Source: Polytrichum commune | Taxonomy: Eukaryota > Streptophyta > Polytrichopsida > Polytrichales > Polytrichaceae | Direction: 5' to 3' | Length of the DNA stretch: 64,000 nt | Assembly: GCA_950295325.1 (NCBI GenBank) | Contig: OX485807.1 | Span: 2,418,501 to 2,482,500, forward strand | Shown here: piece after piece, positions 43,612-54,702 of the stretch | Numbering within the stretch: position 1 is the first letter of the stretch | Layout of the letters: every line of letters begins with the position of its first letter | Position numbers and translations under genes: made by a program | The notes under the pieces: generated by a model | Seen by the model: only the letters and a program-made list of their open reading frames with translations | The model's database searches: none | What the model was told of the DNA's origin: nothing

Positions 43612-44204
43612 AAGGAAATAAATGATATTGTGCTCACAAGTAGGTGATACAATATTAACCTATAACCTTGTCACCTGGTAAGAAGAGCATAAGAACTAGA
43701 TTATAATAGATAGGATGTTGTTCATGTTAACATGTTATTTGGAATAGTGAAATATTATATATTAATTTAAGGTAGATTTCATGTTGTGAATGATATGAGG
43801 ACATACCTTTTGAACTTTGCATGTTTTGCTCACACACATTGGTAGAGTTCAAGGGACTTCACGATAGGTTCAAACATCCTTGAAAGATTGAACGTGCCAA
43901 ATGTCATTTGTGGTTTATGGTTCCATTAATGACTTCCACATAGGTACTAGGTTATTGTCACACTTGGAGCCTTGAGGATGAAGCAATATTGGGTGCACAC
44001 ATTACAACACAACATATGTTCTTTTAATTAGCGGAAATTGAAAGTTGGCCAAATTATTCAAGTTTGTCATGGCATTAATTATTTGTTTTCAAAATATAAG
44101 TCCTCATGTAAGAGTGTAAGTAATTGCATTAACTATTATATTTAGTGACTTTTAGTATATGAAGTTTTGTAATACATGCACATCTTTTGTCAATATATTG
44201 TTTG
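43612..44204 (+). other. Diverged relic of the element's 5' non-coding region
   Basis: 43,720-43,900 follows the same phrase order as 10,690-10,890 (CATGTTAACATGTTAT, TTTCATGTTGTG, TGTTTTGCTCACACACATT, GAAAGATTGAAC), with many differences. The giant element therefore seems to have landed in an older relative. No gene. Confidence 0.5.
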
Positions 44205-44640
44205 AAATATACCATAATGTTTGACTACAAGTAGAGTAAAACCCCTTAATAGATATAATCTTACATATTGTCATAGGGTTATTGGTATTCAGTGTATGCG
44301 TTCATATGTAGTGTATCAAAATCTTTATATCCTTTTTAGTTATATGATAGTTAGTGTTTGATACACTTAAAACGAACGCATACACTTCCTATTACTAACC
44401 CTATGAGAGTAAGTAACATTAAATGTAAACTCAAACACTAAATATCCACTATGGTGATATATGGAAGTTACATATAGGAATTTAGTATTAGCAAGGATGT
44501 GAGAAAAAAATACAACAATGATAAAAGGAGAAAGGAGATGGCAATAGGGAAGGTGGTGGTGTATTCATGTATAAAACTAATTATGAAAGAGTTGAAGAAT
44601 AGTGTTGACCAAGTTAGGGTGGTAACAACTTTAAATATAT
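44205..44640 (+). repeat. 436-bp repeat U, left arm of a large inverted repeat
   Basis: Near-identical, reverse complemented, to 59,072-59,506. Inside, 44,271-44,321 and 44,355-44,408 form an imperfect hairpin with arms of about 50 bp (TCATAGGGTTA...GTGTATGCGTTC). It ends exactly at the copy 3 terminal repeat. Confidence 0.85.
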
Positions 44641-45466
44641 AACACTATATTCGTTAAATTGAGACTTTCTCTAGTCTCAAATTAATATATGGATCAAAGA
44701 ACTTGAAGAGGCCCGAAACTATATTGTCAACAATCTCAATTATATTATATGTTCTAATATCCCAAATCTATGATGTGCGGACATAAGCACATATGGTAGA
44801 GCACTCGACACCAACTTCATCAACAAAAACACATTGGGTAGAGCACTCCAAACAAGTTTCACCCAAAAAACATATAAAATGATTTCTATTATTAGCATGC
44901 GCAATAGAATATAGACATTGCAACATACAAAGTGCATGTAATAAATGCATATTTCTTCATTCGACAATATAGTCCCAAACATAATAATAAGATGAACTTC
45001 ATTTTTTTTTGAAATATAGTAAATGGATATTCATCCAACTCCAAACAATATAGTATTCGTAAGTTCTACCCAAAACACTATATTCGTTAATCGGAGACTT
45101 TGGAAAGTCTCAAAATCAAATTCACCCATAGTTTGGGATGCCAATATTGTGAGCATACATTATAATGGGAACATTGGGAACATTGGGAAAATGATAGTTC
45201 ATAAGTTTGTACGCAAAGAATATTCACATTACTAAATATAGTAAATTTAAATATCATGATCAAAACATGAACTTCACATGGAAAATAACAATCAAATCTC
45301 CCAAAAAATGGTTTTATGTCATTATAGAGTCTAGGATGCGCATCCCATATGGAAAGGTCTTATTGAATTAGATGGCATATCCCAAACTTATTTAAAATAA
45401 GTTTGAATGTAGCCGCAATACAACCAAGTCTATACAATGCCCCTATTTTCACACTAATTCCAACCT

Positions 45467-45709
45467 ATGTTATGTCCACCGAAAGATGTATCCACAAACA
45501 CACCCACCACGATTGTCCCGTCAATATTGTCAGCCGATCGGGAAGAGAGTTCACATTCATTATCTAAAGACGATGCATATGTCGACAACACAAAGGCACT
45601 ATCTACTACATCCACTACCATCACACCTAAAAAACAACCATGGAATGGACAACCGCATAACCGATGCTATGCATATAAGAGTGGACACACTATATGTGAG
45701 TATATATGA
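45467..45709 (+). other. 80-residue open frame, unknown
   Basis: Ser/Thr-rich peptide starting MLCPPKDVSTNTPTT. No family recognised and no neighbouring exon found. Could be chance. Confidence 0.2.
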
Positions 45710-46008
45710 CCTGAAATACATACATTTTCCAACTAAAGAGACAATAATGACTAGCAAACCAAAGACACGCTCGCATTGTGGACATTAAAAAGTAGGTGTT
45801 GGGATACCATTGGAGAACCTCATAAATAAACACGAACATGTGTTCCAAAACAATCCATGGTCAGGTGCAAATAATCCTTATTTTTCCATTCCAATAAACA
45901 TGGGCATCACATGGTGTTATTTATTATCTTTAGAAGGCGTTGAAATGATTTGTTAAGTAACCATGGACATGGTTCTACATCAATACAAGACATGATTTTC
46001 ACATATGT

Positions 46009-47041
46009 TCACGAACGTGCGGTCGTAAAGCACATCCCATTTCATGATCAAATGTGCATGGGACAAACAACACATGATGTTAAAGATCACACGATACATA
46101 TATTCACATTGGTGTCAAAGAACATTATACATGCGTATGAAAAAAACTGAATGATATGGATTTAAAAAATATTAGTCGCATACACAGTCGACACGATGTA
46201 TGTCGTCGATTATAGGCCCAAAATACAAAAAAATACGACTTGGGATATACGAATGGGCGTTCGTATACCTCCCTATACATATTCCAGGAGGGTATCTTTA
46301 TGAACGGCCGCGCGTATGTCACATGTTGTATTTTTTATGGCAAATAAAATTTAGACTGTAATAATTGTGGTATTTTACGGATGTACTTTCGCAAAACGTA
46401 TGCCATCATACGGATATTTGGGGCAATTGGATTGGTATACTCCATACGAATGGCCGTTCGTAAAGCTTTGGTAGGTATCTTTATGAATGCCCATTCGTAT
46501 ATCATTATGACAGACTTGTATCATATATCATCATCATATTTGGGTCGATGCATAGATGTGTCTATGTATGGATGTTGTTTGGATACATAGACCATATTCA
46601 TAGGTGGTATTTACAAACGACCGTTCATAAGGCTTTGGGTCATATCTTTACGAACGTGCGTTCGTATACCACCATGGCATATTGTTTGGGTCTATGCATA
46701 GATGTATGTCCATCTATGGATGTTCCTAGACGCATAGACCATACTCATAGGTGGTATTTACGAACGCACGTTCGTATATCATTATGATATATTGTTTGGG
46801 TCTATGCATAGATGTATGTCTATCTATGGATATTGCTAGATACATAGACCATACTCACAGGTGATATTTACGAACGCACGTTCGTAAACTCTTAGCCATC
46901 ACATGTGATTGAATCATTAATACAAATGCGTTCATTTGTGATTTACGAACGCGCGTTTGTAAACTCTCAATCACCATATATGTTTCAACCAATACTACAA
47001 ATGCGTTGATTTGTGATTTACGAACGTGCGTTTGTAAACTC
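46009..47041. repeat. Diverged type II palindrome array
   Basis: About a dozen sites of the form (T)TACGAACG NN CGTTCGTA(AA) with various changes, for example near 46,759, 46,868, 46,943 and 47,019. Spacers include GGGTCTATGCATAGATGTATG, itself repeated at 46,686 and 46,798. Between 46,150 and 46,520 the sites are more degraded. Confidence 0.7.
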
Positions 47042-47106
47042 TCAACCATCATCTATGTTTGAACCAATACTACAAATGCATTGATTTGTGATTTGTGATT
47101 TATATT

Positions 47107-47503
47107 TGTACCATAGGTTGGTTGAAGCTTAGAAACGTTGGATCTGGATTCGGTTTGCGAAAACCACCTTTGACCAAAAACGTTAGCTAGTCATAAGGAC
47201 CCGAAAACTCCACTATAGGTTGTAGAAGGTTACAAATGCCAGCTCTAAGCTTATATTATGGAAACAACATCTAAAAGTTGGCCATTCAGACCAAAAACGT
47301 GAGCTCGTAGGTAGTGTTCAAGACATACTTTTTAGCCTTAAACGAAAGTTTAAGGCGATCATACGTCAAAGGAGTTTTCTAGAGATGCACTAGGTTGGGA
47401 GGTGTTTTTGCAAGGCTTGGAAATGACTAGCAACAAAAGAGTTAATGTAGCAAGGAAGGACTGCAAACACCCATTAACAATGGGCTTTCATATATACGTA
47501 CTA
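47107..47503 (+). repeat. Left arm of a 397-bp inverted repeat
   Basis: Starts TGTACCATAGGTTGGTTGAA and ends TTTCATATATACGTACT. About 97% identical to the complement of 52,036-52,432. The arms enclose 4.5 kb containing both strong type II arrays. Confidence 0.85.
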
Positions 47504-47970
47504 TGCAGCATTTGGTTGCTGCGCAGAAGTTTACGAAAATGTGGGCCGAGGTTTACGCACGGGGAGGTCACTTCATTGTCAAGTTGACACCACGTGCGGA
47601 CAAAGTTTGCTACCCCTATATTACATGCCATATATAATTTTAAAATTTATGATATTTTTTCTACATATACATAACCATTGATAGTATCTTTTTAATACTT
47701 TTTTGAAATTTTTAATCATCTTTATTATTTTTTAGTAATTGTTTTAGTTCAATTCTGTGTCATTCTAGTTGGAAATGGTATGTTTTATGAAAAAAACAAA
47801 TCATCAAATTTAGTTACCACTTTCAACTATGTCATAGGTATTGTGTATATCTACTCATGAAAAAAATTTGATAAAATTTTGACTCATTTTGGTGGTGCAA
47901 CTTACCAAAAGAAGATTTTTTTTGGCCGCACGTGGTGTTCAACTTGACAATGGAGTGATCTACCCGTGGG

Positions 47971-48202
47971 TTTACGAACGCATGTTCGTAACTGTGCAAC
48001 ATTTGGTTGCTGCGCAAAAGCTTACGAAAATGTGGGCCGATGTTTACGAACACCCGTTCGTAAATGTGGCCGAGGTTTACGAACGCCCGTTCGTAAATGT
48101 GGCCGAGGTTTACGAACGCGCGTTCGTAAATGTGGCCGAGGTTTACGAACGCGCGTTCGTAAATGTGTGCCGACGTTTACAAACGCGCGTTCATAAAACT
48201 CC
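47971..48202. repeat. Type II palindrome array, left
   Basis: Six copies of TTTACGAACG, two central bases, CGTTCGTAAA, about 33-35 bp apart from 48,043 on, with spacer TGTGGCCGAGG. Centres include CA, CC, CG. The first (47,971) and last (48,177) are worn. Confidence 0.9.
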
Positions 48203-48409
48203 GGAATACGCGGCGGTATATGCGGTGGATATACGTTGTACGTACATGAAGTGTGTAGTGTGGACGCATAGAAATGTGATATGTGCGCACTCCTACAAGT
48301 CTCTAGAGCAGTCTCTAGAGCATGCCGCAAAAAAGAGCTATGGTGTGGGGGGGAAGACCTTTAAGTACTGCTCTAGGGCGATTCAAAATCCCTTGGATGC
48401 TCTTTAAAA

Positions 48410-50200
48410 AGCGGATTCCCGCCGCCTACCTTAACCTAACAATATGTCATTCTATCCATGCGAAACATGTATGACGCTATGTATGGAACATGTACGGCAT
48501 GCATGCAACATATTGAAAATATTAATGTCGCTCGCACACCTTAGGTGTTACCAAGGCCTCAGGATAAAAACATAAATACTATAATAGTCAAATGTTATTG
48601 AAATATGATGATGCTTAACATTAAATAAATGATTTGCGACCAAGTTATGAAATCCAAGTTTTTGGGCAATTGATACCTATATGTTACCAAGGTCTAAATG
48701 ATATATATATATATATATGCACATACATACAATGAGGTAGGAGTGGGTCAAAATTAGTTGTGGAGGCCCCTAAAATTGTATATATTATATGATTCACATC
48801 AAAACATGTCCAGAATATGCTCACTAAGTGTGTGGACACCAATAAAAAGTCGGATTAATTTGGAATGGCTTGTAAGGTAAAGGAAGGATATGATATGAAA
48901 CCATACCTAAATATAATGTAGGTCTTAATTTAAGTGCAAACCTAGATGTGGAAAGATTGAATTAATCCGGAATGTGTGGCAAGATTGAAATTAATTTGGA
49001 ATGGTACATAAGGTAGAGTAAGCATATGAATTCAAAACATACCTAGGTCGAGTCACACTAATTGCATGTTTTTGCATCCTACGAGAAGTAGGTGCATAAC
49101 TAAAAGTATTCATTTAAAGTTGAGTCTTAAGACATGCATGTTAGAATAAGATTAAGTATGGACTGTGTGATCAAAATGCACTCAACATTATTAAGGTGAA
49201 AGAGGAAGAATTCCAAACTTCACTTTTGACGTAAACCAAAGTTGTATCTCAAATCCAATTTTGAATCTTGAAATGACAATCGGCATGATTCTCAATAGTT
49301 GTTATTAACCGGATGAAGCAATATCCAATCCAACCAACATTGGTAGACCAGTTGGACATGCCCACATACCACAACATGGCCACATATTTTGAATATTGGT
49401 AAGATTAAAAGATTTAGGGATGTAGGGTTTAGGGTTTGGGGTTAGGGTTTGTGAAAGTTGTGCATGTCCGACAGTTAATACAATAGATTACACACACAAA
49501 CGATATTGACTACTCAATAGCCCATATTGCACTCACTTAATTATGTAGAATGCACATTTTATACTTGCCAAACATCCGATCACATGGCTCAAATACACTT
49601 AGTTCAAGTTGAAGTTAAAGTTCAATGCACTATACAAATGTTAGTTCAAGTTGACACCTAATTATATGAATTGATGACATGTTCGAAATTGAATTTCCCT
49701 CCACCTCTACTAAAATTAAGTTCACCCCCTCCCCCCAATCTCAAATTGTGTATTTTATGAAGCTAATAATGATTAGAGGAACTAATGAACAACTTGAAAG
49801 ATATTTCATTTTTGAAAACATTATATTTCAAAACACCATATGAGCATCCTTGGGGTTGGATTCTTCATCAAATTTCTACTAAATGATGTGCATTGTTCAC
49901 TACAAATTTATACTCCCTATGTACCTAATGTTTACAAAAGAACCAAATGTATATGGACTAATAGAATGGGGAGAAAAAATTCATTTGTATTTATACTAAG
50001 CTATTCAAATCAATATGATAAACACCTATACTACATATACATAATACAAAACATGAATTAAACATGCCTTCATTACTTACAAATTCTACTTTTATTTTCA
50101 TGCAAGAGAATCATCGAACGTTTTTCCATCCTAACGAGTATGGACAAGGTAGTCATATGACTGCCTCCATAATATGACAACAATTCATGTATCGTAACTT
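48410..50200. other. AT-rich spacer in the nested element
   Basis: No gene supported. A short AGGGTTTAGGGTTTGGGGTTAGGGTTT telomere-like run lies near 49,426. Confidence 0.5.
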
Positions 50201-50233
50201 GGATGAAACTAACACATTTCAATGGTAACAAAT

Positions 50234-50390
50234 TCCCTCCCCACCCCTATCCCATCCCATCCCAACCCATCCTATCACATCCCAACCCATCCCATCCCAA
50301 CCCATCCCATCCCATCCCATCCCAACCCATCCCATCCCATCCCATCCCATCCCATCCCCACACCCCATCCCACCACATCCCAACCCTTCT
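50234..50390. repeat. CCATCCCAAC microsatellite
   Basis: A run of CCATC and CCAACCCATC units. The His/Pro/Ser frame across it is repeat-derived. Confidence 0.85.
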
Positions 50391-51223
50391 CACGTGGAGG
50401 AGGCCACGTAGCAACGATAGGGAAACCCTAGCGGCGTTGGCTACCTCCCTGCACCCCTTCTTCTCCTTTCATTGTCATTTGGAGCATAGAAAGGAGAAGC
50501 GGAACGCTGAGCACATGCGGAGCGGAGCTCTTGTCATTTCTTTACTCATATCTTTTCTTTATTTTGTTGGCGCGCGTGTTTGAGAGTCGCAGATTTCTTT
50601 TGAGAGTTGCAAGTTTGCTAGTAGAGAGCTTGAGAGCTACAAACTTGAAAGTTGCATACACATAAGAGTTGTTGCAAGGGTTTGTATGTAACGTGCGAGG
50701 GCTTAAGAGTGTGAGGGAGGAATGACTAATGTGAGGGTGCAGTAGATTGAATTTACAATTCTGAGGTTTTCAAAGTTTTTCACTAAATGAGGAAGCACAA
50801 GTTTTTGATGTATACCAATTCAACGTGCATAGTGTAATCCTCCTGAACTCACTTCCTTCACATTTTGAAATTTTTTTCATTGTTGAATTCGATGTGTTTT
50901 TTTCCATGTATGTTGAGCTTTGGCATGTTTTGTTTGCAAGTTTCCCCATGTTTTTCGATTTAGTGTTCTCTCACAACCTGAAACTCAATTATGTTTTCAT
51001 TCGGTTGTTTCAATTTTTATCGTTCTCAAGTTTTATCTTCACTTGCAGTATGTAAAGGCACCAATTCAAGGTTGATAGGTATCAATCACAAACCAAAAGT
51101 GGCAAGACGCAATGGACAAATCACTGATACATATCAACCACTCCATTATAGACCAATGCATATTTGTATTTGTTTATATATGAATATAAAAAACATATGT
51201 ACATGCGTAAATACCGGAGCATG

Positions 51224-51972
51224 TTTACGAACGGGCGTTCGTAAACTTCAGCGCAACAACCAAGTGCTGCACAGTTACGAACGTGCGTTCGTAAACGTCG
51301 GCTCACGTTTACGAACGGGCGTTCGTAAATCTCGGCCCACATTTTCGTAAAATTCTGCGCTGCAACAAAGTGCTGCATAGTTAGTAAATGTTCGCCGACT
51401 TTTACGAGCGGGCGTTCGTAAACCTCGGCCCAAATTTTCGTAAAATTCTGCGCAGCAACAAAGTGCTGCATAGTTCGTAAATGTGCGCCGACTTTTACGA
51501 ACGGGCGTTCGTAAACCTCGGCCCACATTTACGAACGGGCGTTCGTAAATCTCCGCCACATTTACGAACGTGCGTTCGTAAACCTCGGCCCACATTTTTG
51601 TAAAATTTTGCGCTGCAACAAAGTGCTGCATAGTTAGTAAATGTGCGCTGACTTTTACGAACGGGCGTTCGTAAACCTCGGCCCACATTTTTGTAAAATT
51701 TTGCGCTGCAACAAAGTGCTGCATAGTTAGTAAATGTGCGCCGACTTTTACGAACGGGCGTTCGTAAACCTCGGCCCACATTTTTGTAAACTTCTGCTCA
51801 TCAACCAAGTGTTGCACTGTTACGAACGTGCGTTCGTAAACCTTGACGAGTATTTACAAATGCGCGTTTGTAAACCTTGGCCAACAACAAAGGTTGCATA
51901 TTTACGAACATGCAATTGTGAACTTCGGCGTAATAACCAAGGGCTGCATGTTTACGAATGCACGCTCATAAA
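51224..51972. repeat. Type II palindrome array, right
   Basis: At least ten good copies (51,224, 51,302, 51,495, 51,529 and others), mostly centre GG, some TG. Spacers contain CTCGGCCCACATTTTCGTAAAATTCTGCG and a 93-bp higher-order period between 51,395 and 51,760. The last copies, from 51,850, are degraded. Confidence 0.9.
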
Positions 51973-52035
51973 CCTTGGCTACATACAATGAAAATGTGCA
52001 CCACCCCCCTGCTACAATAATCAATAGCGAATAGG

Positions 52036-52432
52036 AGTACGTATATATGAAAGCCCATTGTTAATGGGTGTTTGCAGTCCTTCCTTGCTACATTAACTCT
52101 TTTGTTGCTAGTCATTTCCAAGCCTTGCAAAAACACCTCCCAACCTAGTGCATCTCTAGAAAACTCCTTTGACGTATGATCGCCTTAAACTTATGTTTAA
52201 GGCTAAAAAATATGTCTTGGACACTACCTACGAGCTCACGTTTTTGGTCTGAATGGCCAACTTTTAGACGTTGTTTCCATAATATAAGCTTAGAGCTGGC
52301 ATCTCTAACCTTCTACAACCTATAGTGGAGTTTTCGGGTCCTTATGACTAGCTGACGTTTTTGGTCAAAGGTGGTTTTCGCAAACCGAATCCAGATCCAA
52401 CGTTTCTAAGCTTCAACCAACCTATGGTACAG
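52036..52432 (-). repeat. Right arm of the 397-bp inverted repeat
   Basis: Complement of 47,107-47,503. After it comes AT-rich DNA (52,440-53,380) with no gene that I can support, apart from one type II palindrome at 53,382-53,403. Confidence 0.85.
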
Positions 52433-53464
52433 TTTTCAAGTCATTCTAACTACTTGCTCTAGACGTCTCCTATGAGTGTCACGTTCGCGCATACCCACCC
52501 TTTCTACTTTCTAATGCATTCTTTGTTCCTACATGACAAGTTGTCCAATGCACATTTTCAATAACACCTTCAACACCTTTGTCTTGCCAACACTAAGGAC
52601 TATGTTATCTTAGAAGGAGAGCAGTAATAGGAGAATGCCAACAATGAATCTACTCTTCAAATCCCTCTTTCAACACTTTGTTGCTTGTTTTCCAAGACTG
52701 TTGTCCGTCTGGACTGCCTCACATTTCTAGGTCTAAACTTACAAGCATACACACCTTCTCTAAGAGTCTAAGCTATCTTCACATATGTGTTCTAAGAGAG
52801 CCAAAAGGTTCTAGGACAATCTTTATATACCTCAAAACAACTACCTACTAGGTGGGTCAACTTGGTAGGTTACCACCCTATCAAAACACTGCAACTAGCT
52901 GTCCTCACGCGTTTTTGCCCTTTGTCCTATACATGACCAACTGGCACACTGAGGTCATAAGAAATGATCAACTAGTCACAGAAATGCAATGCTATTTAAT
53001 AACTTTGGACCAACAAGTCATTATCTGACCAACTAAATTATTAACACCAAATAATTACTACTACTGAATAAATTGCTCAGTAGTAAAACAGTAAAAAACC
53101 AATTAGTGGACGTTTTAACAACTAATTGCATTAGGGACAAATTTGACGTCAACTAGTAAACTAGCATTCTTTTGCCCTTTCGACAATTCGCGACCAACTA
53201 GTCAGTTTTTGATGGGTTGGTTTACTATGAACATTTTATGTTCTTAAAACACGGTGCTAACTTCTACCTTAACTTCTATCTTATCTATGTTTGTGCAAAT
53301 AAACGAAACCACTATACATATTTGCAAACACACATTCGTAAAAATACATAATGTTGATTTACACATTACACATTACACTGATTTACGAACGGTTGTTCGT
53401 AAATATGCTACCAAAATCTACTTTAACAATTGAATGTGGATATACTTTATATTGTGCATAAAGT

Positions 53465-54264
53465 ATGGTCTTGGAGAACACGGTGCCCATTTTCAAGTTC
53501 CTCATCTGTGATCTCCCAAGCCCTTGCCTCGTTCTCGGCCAAGAAGTATGCGATGAGCTAATTGACGAGAATGGTGTGCCAATGCCCAAGTTTGGTGGTC
53601 GAGGCGGAGGGCAACATTTCCTCAAGGTCTTGAGGTCCAGGTTGTGGCTAGAAGCCCCCCTATTGGAGGGAGTCCCCCACGGGAGCTGGCCAACTCCGGA
53701 GAACACCCTCCTCATCGACGACAACACCGCCAAGAGCCTTCTTTGTCCCCTCCTATTCTTTCACCGTTGCTCTCATTTTCTTGCATCTGCATGTTATGCA
53801 CTTTACGAGCGCCCATCCCAAACCGCCCCTCCTTAATTTACCCACTCCACTCTGTCTATGATATTGTTTCACAGGTCGCTCCACGCTCGTTTGGTGGCCG
53901 ACCCTCCTTGACTTCTTCATTGGAGACGCACACAACTCAAGGTTGCATCTTCCGAGTCCGATCGTTGTTTGGCCCTCCGGAGAAGTGCAAGACATTCTCT
54001 CTTGCAGATGCCTTTGTATTCCACTACAATACCACTTCGTACAATTCGGGAGCGCGTTTGGACATATTGAAGAACGACACATATTCGAGGCCAGTCAACA
54101 AACTTGGCTATAGTTGCGGGCCGGAGATTTTCAAAGCTATAGAGGCCATTGGAGCATTACAGAGAGAAGCCACCGTAAAAAATAAGGACATGGCCACGAG
54201 AAAAAATATAGTGGGACGTACTAGTGGGACTATAAACGCCTACGGACTCCCTAAATGTGTGTAG
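53465..54264 (+). pseudogene. FCP1-like HAD remnant of the nested element
   Basis: 53,465-53,750 aligns with residues about 95-182 of the FCP1-like protein at 25.3-27.0 kb: PSPCLVLGQEVCDELI against PPCLVLGQDSCKTLY, and NTLLIDDNTAKSLLCP against NTLMVDDSASKNILNP. A predicted intron ends TTGTTTCACAG at 53,874. The last exon begins VAPRSFGGRP and keeps the family tail (SYNSG...EIFKAIEAI). The part with the DLNG nucleophile is absent upstream, so no active phosphatase can be made. It lies 337 bp from the element end, transcribed towards it. Confidence 0.65.
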
Positions 54265-54702
54265 GGGTAGAGCATAGTGCTTGGTTATCCATTCTATTTG
54301 AAGGTCTTCAAGACATTAATGGTATTTCCATTATGTTTGTATTTCAAACCCGTTGAATAGATTCAATTTCCAATCATTCTCCACATCTTCTTTTCCATTA
54401 GCAACAATTTGTCATTTTATACACATATGTTTTCATGTATGGTTCATTTTTTTGTTCACTTTGATGCATTTATGTTGATGATTATATCCAATGTTATACA
54501 TATGGTATTTTAATGTTGTTAACATGGGATCAAATTTGAAAACCACGTCCTTGAATAGTCTCAAAATCATCAAAAAGTCTCCGATTACCGAATATAGTGT
54601 TCCAAACTCTGCCCCAATTTTGAAGAGCACACATATGTGTAATTTATATTCGTCGAATTACATATTACACTATAATCATGCTAACACAATCCTACCAACT
54701 TC

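Larger units (their letters stand above)
45074..54601 (+). mobile_element. 9.5-kb nested non-autonomous relative (subfamily II)
   Basis: Both ends begin AACACTATATTCG and continue (T/G)TAATCGGAGACTTT: 28 bp with one mismatch. The host sequence CCAA is duplicated at 45,070-45,073 and 54,602-54,605. The left end has the hairpin (GAGACTTT GG AAAGTCTC); the right end has the other form and lies 340 bp past an FCP1-like gene remnant, as in the giant element. It has type II palindromes and no transposase. Confidence 0.85.

Noticed and set aside
10230-49450. Telomere-like runs as marks of chromosome ends or fusions
   Set aside because: Runs are only three to five units, and two of them are part of a duplicated transposon segment.
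51275-51817. Open frames with VYERPFVNVG and LRTPVRK repeats (also 47.9-48.4 kb)
   Set aside because: Same artefact from type II palindromes; open on both strands.
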